From Symbiodinium natans (lineage: Eukaryota > Sar > Dinophyceae > Suessiales > Symbiodiniaceae), in the NCBI GenBank assembly GCA_905221605.1, contig CAJNDS010002801.1, positions 1,062,618-1,126,617 of the forward strand: a stretch of 64,000 nucleotides of DNA, read 5' to 3'. A model generated the notes under the pieces. It was given only the letters and a program-made list of their open reading frames with translations. It was not told where the DNA came from and made no database searches. Below, piece after piece: positions 40,300-53,100 of the stretch (its first letter is position 1; every line of letters starts with the position of its first letter). The position numbers and the translations under genes were made by a program.

Positions 40300-40485
40300 A
40301 GGGGTCGCTTCCGTCGAGCGACAGACCCCGAACGGCTTGGCCGAGGGCTCACAGCCCGAGCGCCCATACGAAAAGAGCGGGCCGCGGAGAGGTGAGGGTA
40401 AAGCCTCACCGGCTTGTCCTGTACAGGCCAACGACCCTGGCCTTGCTTCCGGCCTAAGGGATGGCCGTATCCAGACCACCTTTAG
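40300..40485 (+). ncRNA. candidate structured RNA or hairpin cluster
   Basis: Several GC-rich stem-loops follow one another: GGGGTCGCT paired to AGCGAC-ag-ACCCC (40,301-40,329), GGGCT-cac-AGCCC near 40,345, and GGTGAGG-gtaaag-CCTCACC at 40,391-40,410. More follow: CCTGTACAGG, and GGCC-ttgcttcc-GGCC near 40,440. No known RNA family was recognised; it is not a tRNA. A CCCTAAA array precedes it. Confidence 0.25.
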
Positions 40486-40629
40486 TGTTAACTAAAGTAG
40501 AACCCCAAACCTCGGGCCGTTGCCGGCATGGCTTAGGGTTTTGAGGGCTTGCCTGGGCCCCCCTAAGCCCCTGGCTGGACCGGGCCCCTTGCCCCTGTGG
40601 CTGGATTCCTCAAGGGGGTCCAGGCAGGC

Positions 40630-40760
40630 TGGTTGCTCAATTTGGCGTGGGGGGGCTCCACGTCCGGGGGTGTCCGGGGGCGTCCGGGGGGTCCGGGGCG
40701 TTCGGGGGCGTCCAGGGGTATGTGTCCGGGCGGCTTGTCTGGGGGGTGTTCCGGGACCCC
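40630..40760 (+). repeat. GTCCGGGGGC repeat
   Basis: Short tandem GTCCGGGGGCGTCC units. Frames across it are low-complexity artefacts. Confidence 0.7.
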
Positions 40761-40974
40761 GCGGGCGTGGTGCGGGACATTTTTTGTTGTTTTTTTTTTT
40801 TGTGAACCATCGCGTTGGTAGAATGGAATGCACCTTGGCATGAATTGAACGCCCCCCTTGAAGGGGGTTGGGGGGTGAACCCTAAACCCTAATTGAGAAT
40901 AGTTTGGGTGGCCGGGGCGGGATTACAGGCAACGCGAGCGCGCGGCCCGGGGCGTTTCACGCCCGAGCGCGCTA

Positions 40975-41060
40975 AACCCTAAACCCAAAACCCAAAACCC
41001 TAAACCCTAAACCCTAAACCCTAAACCCTACACCCTAAACCCTAAACCCTAAACCCTAAG
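40975..41060 (-). repeat. CCCTAAA array
   Basis: About ten near-perfect units followed by degenerate ones, upstream of the exon candidate at 41,153. Confidence 0.9.
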
Positions 41061-41152
41061 CCCTAAGCCCTAAACACTAGACCCTAGACCCCAAACCCGA
41101 ACCCTCAACCCTAAACCTTATGTAAACCCACCTCACCTCTTGTCTCGCCCAG

Positions 41153-44100
41153 TCCCTGGTGCAGCCCGACCGAGAGTGGGTCGCACCCCAAGCAGAGCGC
41201 GTGGCAGCCCATCCGGACTCAGGCAGGGGGTTTAGGGTTGGGGTTCGGTGAAAGACACATCCCTACTGCTCCAGCCGCAGTATGGCTTTCGTTCGGGCTT
41301 GAGCGTGCCTTGGTCTTCTTTGTTTTGGCTGCAGGGAGTCAGGGGTTTCGCAGCTTTGGTCCTGCACCTACGGGTGTTGGAAGCCATCCTACCAAGCCTA
41401 CCTCCACGCTTGACATGCTGAAAAGAAGTTGGCAGCGCCTTGGTGCGCCACGGCCTTGCCCTGAATAAGCCCTAAACCCTAAACCCTAAATGCACCCTCA
41501 TCCCCTGAATGCTCTAAGAACCTGAGGTGGCCTCATCGGACCCACTCGACAAAGCACCCTTGGCCACCCCGAAGCTGAGCTTTTGGGGGTTTGGAGGTTT
41601 AGGGTTTAGGGTTAACCAAAATGTGGGAGCGGATTGCGCAGTTGGCTGCTTTCTGCCGTGTTGTTTGCTCAGGCTCTTCAAGCGTTTCTCTCAGGAGGCC
41701 TCCTGATGACAACAAGCCTCCTGAGAGAAACGCTTGAAGAGACAGAGCAAACAACACGACAGAAAGCAGCCAACTGCGCAATCCGGTCCCAGATTTCGGT
41801 GGAAGGCTTCCTAAAGATAACAAAGGAAACGGCAAGTTTGACTGAAAAAGAAGGAATGAAGAAGAGAAGTGTGTGTGTGTGTGTGAAGCGCTACTCTTTG
41901 CCCACGAAAAGAAAACAACGAATGACACTTTGGCAGTAGTACTTCATGGCATCCCACTCCGGGATACCCTATGAACTGAACCCTAAACCCTCTACCCTCT
42001 GAACCCTAGACTCGCTGAACCCTTCCATGACCCTAAACCAGCCCTAAACCCTGAACCAACCCTAAACCCTAAACCCCAAACCCTGAGCTGTAGGGGTTGG
42101 TAGGGTTCATCGGCTGGTTGACCAGGCCCAGCGCCGCCCTCGCCGCTGAAAGCCGAGCGTCGGAAGAGGAAGAACTCGAACGTCGGTTTGCCGGGGCACC
42201 TGGTGGATTCAGCGCTTGGGGTTTTAGGGTTAACAGGGTTTAGGGTTCAGAGGGTTCAGAGCGTTTAGGGTTTAGGAATTAGGGTTCAGGGTTCAAAGGG
42301 TTGGGTTTAGGGTCAGATGGGTATCGAGTGCTTCGGGGCTGAGGGAATAGCATGTAGGCGTAGAGGGGCGTATGGGACGTCGTTAGAGGGTTTGGGGGCC
42401 TACGACCTACGAAATATGGAATTGCAGGGGGCTTATGGAGCCCCTGCGGCTCAAGGTATTATTGGCCTGTCAGGGTTGAAGCTTGAGAGTTGATGGGAAT
42501 AGTTACTCATAGCATTCCGTTCTTGCCTCTATAGAATTATGCTAGAATAACCCCTCCCTCCCCCCCAAAGAAAAAAAAACAACCTTCTCCAACATGGGCC
42601 CTTAATGTGGTTCTTTACCTCCTTTCAAGGGTTCTGAAGTATGGGCCCTGGGGTTGTTTAGGGGAAATGCAAGGGGTATGTAGGGGGTCCTCTTTTTGCG
42701 GGCTAGAGCATGTAAATGCCCTTAGAAGGGTTTAGGGTTCAGGGCAGGTCCCCGTCCTTTACTGGGTTTTTTCCTGATGGTACGCTACACCCTAAACCCT
42801 AAACCCTAATCCCTTTCTACGACCTCAAGAACAACCAACCCCACATCGATCCTAGGTGTCCGTCATGCGGCACAAGCCGCCAGCTCAAGGACTCTCCTCG
42901 GGCTCAGGGCTCTTTGGGCTCTCTAGTTAGGGCTTAGGGTTTAGGGTTTAGGGTTTAAGGTTTAGGGTTTAGGGTTTAGGGTGGGTTTCGGGTTTAGTTT
43001 TAGGGTTTAGGGTTTAGGGTTCCCGATGAGCCGTGGCAAGCCGCCAATCTAGCATGTCCTTGAGCGGCTGAGCGGCCGTTGCAGTGTGAAGGGCACATGC
43101 TGTGCCTTTCCAGTTCTCACAAAGACCACTGCCAGCTCCGCACGATGGGGTCAATTTCCCACAATCCCTTCACCTGCACCCTAAACCCTAAACCCTAAAC
43201 CCTAAAGCTTAGACCCTAAACCCTAAAGCTTAGAAACCTAAACCCTGTGGGGCTGCAGGATCGCGACAAAAAGGGCTTGCTCTGCGCGGCCTGCTGGATG
43301 GCAAAGCAGTGAGCCCTGCCACACAGCTCTGCCCTGGAAACAGGCGGGTTTTGGGTTTAGGGTTTAGGGTTTAGGGTCGTAGCGATTGATAGCGACTGTT
43401 CTCAGCAGATGCTACATCCCAAAGTTCATGCAAGCGCATTGCAGACTTCTGGTTGTGCTGTCACAGGGCCTGTTCAGGGAACTGGCCATGCATCATCCCA
43501 CTCCTGTGCAGGAGCATATACCTGCTGGCCTCTTGAGGGCGTGAGGGAGCTTACCTACTTAAAACCCGAGTCCCTGCTGTTTGAAGTCGCCGCGTTCGGC
43601 AACTCAAGTCACCCGTGCTAATGCTTTTGGGCCTGGGCCCTCGTAGCTCTCTTTGCAGCTTTTGCCTGCAAAATGTCTCACGGCTTCAGTGCAGCATGCC
43701 TTAAGGCAGCCTGCACGTTTAGCAGACCCTGCTTGCCCAGCTGCAGCGAGCTAAGTGCGACAATGCAGCTGGCAAGCACCATCTGCGTTTACCCTATGGT
43801 TTAAAGTAGCAATCGCTTCCCCGAAGGTTTCAGGACTTCCTTACAACACCAACCTTCGAGTTCACACAGAAACCTTCGTGGGGCCACCGCCGGTTTTCAA
43901 AGGCAGTTGAAAGGGGCATCGCCCTGCGTGGCAGGGTGGCTAGACCTAAAATTATATGGACTGCGTTTATAGGTGCCTTGCAAGTCCATTGCACCGTGCG
44001 CGGCTGCAAAGCGCTAATCGGGCAATCTCTAAACAAAGCAAACCTTGCGGAGCCTAAAAATAGGCCCCCAATTATTCGAAACAGGTCTTCCTGTCACGTG

Positions 44101-47100
44101 CCGTGGCCTTTCTTTCTCATCAACAGAGACGTTTGTGGGTGTGGGGGAGGGGGGTGAGGGTGGGGGGCAGGGGAACCCGAACCCTGGATCGAGTATCATC
44201 AGCATTTTGGGCCATGGACACAAAGCATCCAGACAAGCTTGGAGCATGCTCCGGACGATTCAGTGAATAGTAAGGTGAATACGATCAGATAGCAACAGGA
44301 GTTGGGGGCGGGGGGGCTGGGGGAGACGCAGGCTAGGAAACCCCCATCAAAAACCTTCGAGCTGGCGGCTCAGGGCTTCTTGTGTTGCGGGTTTTGCCGC
44401 AGAAGAAGGTCAGACGGGACATGTGGTCTCATCGTAGATGGTTGCACGAAGGCGATCTCAGATGCTGAGCAATAACGTCTTGCGTCTGGGCCGCGAAACT
44501 TTGTCCAAATGGAAGCCCTAAAACCTAAACTCTACACCCTAACGTGCCCTGGCCTTCCACGCCCGAAGAGACTGCCAACTGGGTTGCTTGAAGCGTTTCT
44601 GCATCACGTCCGAGATGTTTGCAGAAAGACCCGAGCGCGTTGCTCGTGCATGTCGCCGCCGAGCGAGGACAAAATCTGCGGAACCACCCTGTTCCAATTA
44701 TTAAGGCCCCCATATTAGTTTTTAAAGTTTAGGCTTTAAACTTTCTGGATTTGGCCTCACCTACCCCTTTGGCCCCTCAGCACTAGAGTCACTAGAGCTC
44801 AACATTCTGGTCGTGTTCGCTATCTTGCCATGGGCCGATCAGTGGGTTTTAGGGTTTTGGGCTTGAAGGGCCTGGCTACTTCACAGTGCACGTTTATGCC
44901 GTTCCTCTTCAACCCCCCTCACCCTACAACCCTAAAACCTACTGACCCGAAACCCTACTAACCCTAAACCCCCAAACCCTAAACCTCACCAACCCTACCA
45001 GCCCGAAACCCGCCCAGGCCTTCGCCACTCTGTTACGCCGGACTGCGCGCGGCCTGGCGGCCGAGGATGCATCTGGCCCCAGAGAGGGTTTTGGGGCTTT
45101 GGGGTTTAGGGTTTAGAGTTTAGGGTTTAGGGTTGGGGGATTTGGGGTTTAGGGTGATTGGGTGAGTGGGCTCACGGGTTTAGGGTGAGTAGGTGACTGG
45201 GTTCAGGGTTTACGGTTTAGGTTTTAGGGGATTTGGGATTTAGGGTGAAGGGGTGGGTGGGTGATTGGAGTGTTTAGGGTGAGTGGGTTCTCCTTGGAGT
45301 GGCATCAGGGCTTTCGGTTGCGAGTCTTTGCACGCCGTTAGGGTTTTGGTGTTTGCATAGGGCCCCGTTTTGAGCTTGACCTGGTGAGGAGAACCCGGGC
45401 AGCCCAATCCCTGAAACGAAGCAATATCCCTTGACTTGGAGTAGGGATCCCACCATGCCTGCATTCCTTACCTTGAGAGGTATTCGCGGTCCTCAAGTTG
45501 TAGTTCCCGTCTTTTTGGCATGCCTAGCTTCATCTTCATTGTGAGGGATAGGTTCCCTTGATCGGTGTACTCCTGAAGACCTAAACCCAAAGCCCTCTCC
45601 AACGCTTATGGCCCTCAGCTCAGGACGGCTTCGCCTGCGCCCTCTTCGAGGCGCCTTTGAAGATCTGGAGTTTAGGTGTTTGGGTTTAGGGGGTGGTGGG
45701 CTACTATTAACACCCTACGTCTGCCTTGAAGGGCTCCTATGTTTCGACGGCGGAGGGCTCAAATTGTGGCCACTGTCATGGTTGCTTCAAACCCGAAACC
45801 CTAATTAACCCCTAGACCCTAAACCCCAAAACCTTGAACCCTAAACCCTAAAACCCTAAACCCTAAACCCTAAAACCCTAAACCCCAAAACCTTGAACCC
45901 TAAACCCTAAAACCCTAAACCCTAAACCCAAAACTCATCACAACTTCGGCAGTGCCGGGAGGCATACAAAGCCCTCGAGCAGAAAGGGGCCATCCTCGTG
46001 TGGCAACCCTACGACATCGCTCGGGCCCGAGCGTGTCATATAGGGGTCGGCAAAGGCAGTAATGGTATTCCCTTATGGTCCCTTTACAGGTATACTAGAA
46101 TAACCCCCCCCAAAAAAAACCTATTCTGATTATTCAGGCCACAATAGTATATGCAGAGAGGCTGGCAAGTATTGAGTTCCCCGCTCTCTTGCTAGTATTG
46201 CTTTTGAGGGTTTAGGGTTTCGGTTTAGGGTTTAGTGTTTTTGCTTAGCTGTTTAGTTAGCATCATGACTTCTGTTCTGGCCTTGCGCTGGGCTCAGCAC
46301 ACCGATGAAGAGGGCTTGCTTTTGCCAATGTTAGGTTGAGATTGTTCACATCCCTAAGCACCAAACCCCGAACTTCGTACCCTAACAACCCAAACCCTAA
46401 GCCTTTAAACCCCAAACCCTAAACCAGAAACCCTACACTTAAAAGCCTACCGCCAAAACTGAATCCTAAATGCCAAAACCCAAACCCTAGCAACCCAAAC
46501 CCTAAACTCTTAAACCCTTACCCGCCAAACCCTCTCAAACCCTAACCCCAAACCCTAAACCCCAAATCTTAGACCCTAACCCCAACCCGAACCCTAAATC
46601 CTAAACCCCAAACCCTAAACCCTAAATCCTAAACCCCAAATCCTAAACCCCAAACCCCAAACCCTAAACCCTTTGAAGCCGCAGAGGATCTGACCGTGAC
46701 AAGCCTGTGGCCTGACGCTGCCGTTGGGAGCCCGGCCTTCTGCTCACTCGTCTTTTCCGAGGGTTTAGGGTTTAGGGTTAGGGTTTAGGGTTTAAGGTTT
46801 TGGGTTTTGGGTTTAGGGCTTAGGGTTCAGGGTTACCCTTTTTGCGGGTTCCTAGAGATTGTTTTGGGATATCTCAGAAGGGACCCCTATTTGGGGTAAT
46901 GCCCAAGTGAGTCCTGCATATTGAAGTTGTGGGGTCGACGAGGCAAGCCCTGAGCCCAAAAAAGCCAAGCTTTTCGGTGGGTACGGTGCACCTGGGAACC
47001 CTTAACCCTGAACCCTGAACCCTAACCCTAAACCCTAAACCCTAAACCCTAAACCCTAAACCCTCAACCCTCAACCCTCAACCCTCAACCCCAAACCCTC

Positions 47101-50100
47101 AACCCTAAACCCTAAACCCTAAACGCACTCCAAGGCGCCAAGAGCTCCAGAGCAAGGTGTGGCCAGGGTGCTGGTGGACCGCTTCCTGCCTCCTATGGTT
47201 ACACAGAGGGGTTTAGGGTTTGGGGTTTGGGGTTTTGGGTTTCGGGACGTATGAGGTCTGCCACGTTTCAGAGCCAGCTGACATGCAGAGTCTGGGTTCA
47301 AAAAAGGGTTTCCGTTTTAGGGTTTGGGGTTTAGGGTTTGGGGTTAGGGTTTGGGGTTTGGGGTTTGTAGCCGGTATGATAATCTGTTCTAACTGTAGGA
47401 CTATAAGATGCAGGAGGTAAATGGCCTACAAACCTATGACTTTTGACCCAAATCAGGGGGGCGGGGTTCTACGGGCCTGGGAGGGCTTTGGGTTTAAGGA
47501 ACCAAAAGAAGGCGGAAGGGAGAGGGGTGTAAGGGGTTTCATGTGGTCCAATCATCCCAAAGAAGCCTTCGTAAGCCCCAAGAAGGGAATGCTTACCCTT
47601 ATGAAGGTTACAACATTCATCCGCAAACTCAGCCACTAAGCCCAGCCCCCCCCCGCCCCCCCCCGCAGCTTCGCACATGGAACCGTCAATGCCTGCGGCC
47701 TTAACCAATACGAACTGCTGCGTTACCTCTAATCCCCTAAAATGAGGACACAGTAGTAGTCCTATTACCCTACTCCCGTACAATGAGGAGACAGTAGTAG
47801 TCCTACAATAGTCATAGAGTCCATATTTGGGGTGGTTTGGGGGGGGGGGGGGGGGGGTGAGGCCAACCAAGAAAACCCGCACTGTTAGCTTCATCAAGGG
47901 TCAACCAACCAAGGCTCCCTGCGCTTAGCAGCCTCACACTCAGCGTTACTTGATTTCGGAGGGTGCGGCACCCATTGCTTAGGTTATCTTGGTAGCGTTT
48001 ACACCCTAAACCCTCAACCCCTAATGTAGAACCCTCAACCCGAAAGTCCCCTTTAGAGCAGGTTGTTTTTTCGCTGATATCCACACCGACCGGAACATGT
48101 AGCAACGTCATCTTCGTTATTCGTTTGGTTATGGCGCAAAAAATATGAATAGCCCTAAAATACGATCTTGCTTATTGTAGGAAAAACCCCCAAAAGGCTT
48201 CCTTGAATTGTCTGAAGCAAGCCCTAAACCCTAAACCCTAAATCCTAACCCTAAACCCTAAACCCTAAAACCCTAAAACCCTAAAACCCTAAAACCCTAA
48301 AACCCCAAAACCCTAAAACCCTAAAACCCTAAAGCCCTAAAGCCCTAAAACCCTAAAACCCTAAACCCCTAAACTCTAAACCCTAAAAGACCCTGGAAAT
48401 CTGGTGTCATGTCACCGCAGACTGCCTCTGAGAACTTCATTTCCATCCGAGTCCGGGGTTCAGGGTTTGGGGCTTCGGGCTTACTAGTGTTTAGGGCTCC
48501 CCTTGATGTAGGCCCCTGTCCTTCTCTCATGGCCCCAAACCCTAAACCCCAAACCCTAAACCCTAAACCCTAAACCAGTGAGGACCCAGACTTCGGCATG
48601 GGCCGCCTGCTGGGGACCCTTCCGGAGGGGAGGCTTCGCTTGCAAGTGCCGGCTTAGGGCGCAATTGGGGTCTGCTGCCGCAGTCTTAGGTGAAGAAATG
48701 CAGAAAGCCACCCTAAGAACCCTACAAACACCTCTGAGTCTAAGTTCTTACACCACAAAAAGCCCTAAACCCAAAACCCCGAAGCCCTTCAAAGCCGCAA
48801 GCTTGTAGATTAAAGACCCTAAGCCCTATAAACCCTGAACCCAAAACCCTGAACCCTGAAGCCCTTCAAAGCCAGGCCAAGAACGGCCATGGCCACATGG
48901 TCGGCAGATGTGGCGCGCGCCTGAGCCATGGGGGTGCAAGATAACGGATGTCATTCTGTTTGCATGTATATGGGGGTATGGGGGGTTTCCGAAGATCGGG
49001 GTCCTTATTATAAGGGTCCCGTATTTTCGAGAATACGTAAACCCCCCATATATAGGCCAATAGGTACAGTACGTTTGTTTGTATGTATCCAAATTGGACA
49101 GAATAGGTAGAGGTACCCTAGGGCCCCGCGGGCCATCTTCCAACAGTCTTCCCAAGAGGCCCTGGCATGTAAGAGCCCTTCAAACCTTGCATCCTTAGCC
49201 CTGGCAACCCTAAACCCCACGTTTCCAACGCATTCCCAGCCACAAGGTACTCTCTTGCGGCGAGCGTGGCGAGTTCATGGTGGCAGATCGGAGGCAAGGG
49301 GGGCTGGCCACCGAGTCTTCGGAAGTTGAGGGCTCGATGGTTTGGCCCTGCTCAGCATTGAGGGCCCACACCCGAAATCCCCAAAGCCCTACAAATGCGG
49401 GACAAGGGCTAGGTTCCGAAAGGTCTGAGACCTCTGCCAGCGATCCAGACGAACGCCGCAAGGACGGACCCCCCCATGCCCTCGTCAGAGTTTCGCACCT
49501 GAAGGTGGACGATCTCCGATACTGGAAGAAAACACCCGCAAGGGCCTATATTTTTTCAGACCCGCCTCCCCAAGTAGACCGACACCTCAAGCCCCTCGGA
49601 AATTGGTGGCAGGTTGCGGAGCGAGGTGCTCGAGGCCGACGGCGAGCGGGGGACACAGTGGGAGTTTCCAACTAGCAGAAGGGTGAGGGGTGGTCGCCGG
49701 TGTTTCCGGGAACAGAATAAGCTATTTAGGGTTTAGGGTTTAGGGGTTTAGGGTTTAGGGTTTAGGGTTTAGGGTGGCAAACGGGCTTGCAGATGATAGG
49801 AACCGGTCTGCCCACATCCCGGCCTAAACCCAAACATCCGCCTCTTTTGTGTGCGAAGAGTCAACCTGAACTGCGCTCAGGTGCCAAAACTAGCTCTCTG
49901 CATGTCTCTGTCATGTATAATAATTCAGAGACTAGGACCCAGGATTTGCTATAGAAACCGTGGCCAAGAGGTGACTGTCATTCTCCACAAGTAGCTAGCT
50001 ACCAGCTAGTTCTCGTCTCAGTTAGCGTTTATAGGGCAGAATGTAGGCCTTCTAGGCCTGGTTCCCTTTTTTGTTGGGGGGGGGGGGGGGGTTCGGCTCC

Positions 50101-53100
50101 CTTTTGAAACCCTGCCTTCAAGCAAATCTTAGCAGACCTGTGAGCCGACCAACATGAGGTCGGTCTCGGCGCTGGCCATGACGCAGCGTGCGCAGCTTCC
50201 TGAGTTTAGGGTTTGGGGTTTAGGGTTTAGGGTTCGGAGTTGAGGGTTGTTTGCGCTCATAGTCGTGGGCTGGAGAATGTCCCAAGCGTTAGCGAATTTC
50301 GACCTACTCGGTTACGCCGTCCCTATGGGGCCTTAACCCTAAAACCCTAAACCCTATGCCCTAAACCCTATGCCCTAAACCCTAAACCCTAAACCCTAAA
50401 CCCTAAACCCTGAACCCTGAACCCTGAACCCTGAACCCTAAACCCTAAACCCTTCCGAGGCTCCGCCTCCTTTTCTTCACCTGTGCCTGCCGTGGGCAGG
50501 GCCCCGAACCATTCCGTGCTTGGCCCAGCGATCGGACGATTTCTGTGGCTCTGGTTCTGATCTTTGGGGGGTTTAGGGTTTGGGGTTTAGGGTTTAGAGT
50601 TTCAGGTTCAGGGTTCAGGGTTCAGGGTTCAGGGTTCAGGGTTTAGGGTTTAGGGTTTAGGGTTTAGGGTTTAGGGTTTAGGGTTTGCCTTCCCACAAAT
50701 GCGGCAATGCAGCGAGATGCAGCGAGCACATAAGAACCTACGGGTCAACCATCGGCATATGTCTCGTGGGTCCTGGTATGACATGGAAGGCTACAGCCAG
50801 AACCTTCGTACACCTGCATGCCCAAAATCCTCCCTTCAAGGAGATCGCGGCTCTGCACCAGAGAAGCTCTAGGCTCTAGCCACTTTAGCTTTCCTGCAGA
50901 AGTGGGCGGCACATCCCTGAAGACCTTAAGCCCACAAAAACCGTCCCCATCCTGATCCTCATCGAGTTTTTTTGCCCCTAAAACCCCAAGCCACCCAGGC
51001 TTCTCCGTTCTGCAGTTCCCTCGTAACCTCGCGCCCGAGGCGACAGGGTTTCAGTGGCGGGGAGAATACGAGAATTCAAAAGGCGACATTAGATTCTAAA
51101 ATGCCCAGGAGTGCCCTTACTCGTTTCCTTAGGATTCCTGCTAAGTTCTAAGCAACTAAGGGGCTCTGAGGAAAAGCTACCTCATACTAACGTAATCAAG
51201 CCACTGTGCTGGTGCTTGTTGTCTGGGCTATGGTGACGGTTGAAAGTTCAGAAGTCTTTCGATGTTTCGATGAGACGGATGATGCCAGCACTGCTGCACG
51301 CGCCCCCCCGGACGCGCGGCCCGTTGTCGTGCAGCGGCGGTGGGGGCGCAGTCGATCCTACAAGAAGGGCACCCAATGGGTCTTAATGACAATGGAGCCA
51401 ATAGGCAGGGACTAAGAGGGTGTCTGGAGAACCCAACATCCCATCTGAAGCTTTTCCTTAAAGCATAAACGGGTCCTTAATGTGTATATACATATCTTAT
51501 GTATATTCATATACTCCCTGATTGTGTATATTCATATACTCCCTTGTTATGTCTATACACATACTCCTTGGTTAAGGAGTATTGAGCTCTGTGGGTGCAG
51601 TTGCTGGAGCCCTCAGGACACGCCCTGGGCCACCGTCACGATCCGCGACAGTGCGGCTCGGTAGCATCCTAGCGGTGCCCTCCGAGTTTAGGGTTTAAGG
51701 TGTAGGGGTTAGGATTTAGAGGGCTCAGGAAAATGTTTCTTAAACCCTACTAAACCATAAATACTGTTCATCATGTTCTAGGATGCCCAATCGCATGCTC
51801 ATTCCCGTTTTAGGCAAGAGGTTCCCTGAATAAACCCCATGGAGCAATCAACGGCAGCCTGTTTATTCCTCCGAGAACCGAGTTTACGATTGCATACGGG
51901 CCTAAGCACGGCGTCACTCTGACAGGTTCGAGCACCGGACTTTGATGCTTCACAGCAGCATGTGAAAAAAAAGTAGCCCTGGCTGGCTTCGAGATCTTCA
52001 CTGTACGAGCTCTATACTTCGGATGTCCCTCCGGAAGGTCATAGGGCCACAGAGCTCTTACCCTAAACTCTTCACCCGCATTGCCTGACATGCCACTTGC
52101 GACCTCAATTCCCCAAACCCTGAAGTCCCCAAGTCTCCAAGTCCCCTTCGTGTGCCTTCTGAGGTGCCTTGGAGGAGCCTCCATCGGCACCCTGAGGTCC
52201 CTCAGCAGGGCTGATCGGATCTGGGAAGGGGGTTCGGATTTAGGGTTTCCTGTGAATGTTCATCTTGGGTGCCCTTTGTGGAATACTGGAAAATACATCC
52301 ATGCCTCACCTTAAAGGAGGACCTAGTTATTCAGGTGAGCCCAACCGACTATGTCGCACCTATTCGCACCTCTTCTGAACTTGCAGTGGTTCTTAAGCTT
52401 GAAGGGGCCGAAGGCCCGGAAAAGCTCGTTGCTGAGGGTACAATCCTAAGCGACTTCCCCCCCTCGAAAAAAATTGACAAACCCAAACATTTAGCCTTGC
52501 TGTTGGCTGCCTGGCCGCGATGAAGTGTCAGAAAACTGAGCCGGGCATGCAGTGGTCAGGTGTACCAACCACTGCCGCGACTCCGTGCCGTGAAGCTAAG
52601 CATGGCAGAGCTCAAGGCGCTGCGCTTGGAAGGCCGCCCCCCCTAAACCCTAAACCCTAAACCCTAAACCCTAAACCCTAAACCCTAAACCCAGTGCTGC
52701 GGGGTGCGTGAGTGGCATCAGGTTCTGGGGACGTTCGAGTTGACTTTGTGTTTCGTGATCTTTGTGCCAGCACTTACATCATGATTGGTATTGCTAGTTT
52801 TGGGTTTAGGGTTTAGGGTTCAGGGTTCAGGGTTCAGGGTTTGATGGATCCAAACAGTGCATAGTACCGTTCTTACTGAGTGCCCGGAGCAGGAGCCATC
52901 GTGGGCGAAGACTTGGCGGGCGGCCAGGCTGGTTGCCGGGAGGAATTAGTCAAAATCGGTCTGCTGCAGTCGAACCTCAAAGCCTCAATTCGCTGTTGTT
53001 TGCATCACGCTGGGGGGGGGGGGGGGGCATTTGTGTGAAGCGGGCTTAAACACTCCACGTGGGAGGCCTTTGTTTTGGGGTACCCAGATTACAACACTCC

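Noticed and set aside
40492-40843. Overlapping Pro/Arg and Gly-rich ORFs on both strands
   Set aside because: Driven by the GTCCGGGGGC repeat.
47469-47897. 142-aa minus-strand ORF
   Set aside because: Crosses G/C homopolymer runs; no domain, and all supported genes are on the + strand.
52545-52620. 5S rRNA-like text (GTGAAGCTAAGCATGG)
   Set aside because: Only a short resemblance; the flanking 5S elements are missing, and the stretch reads as an exon with an AG|G acceptor and GC donor.
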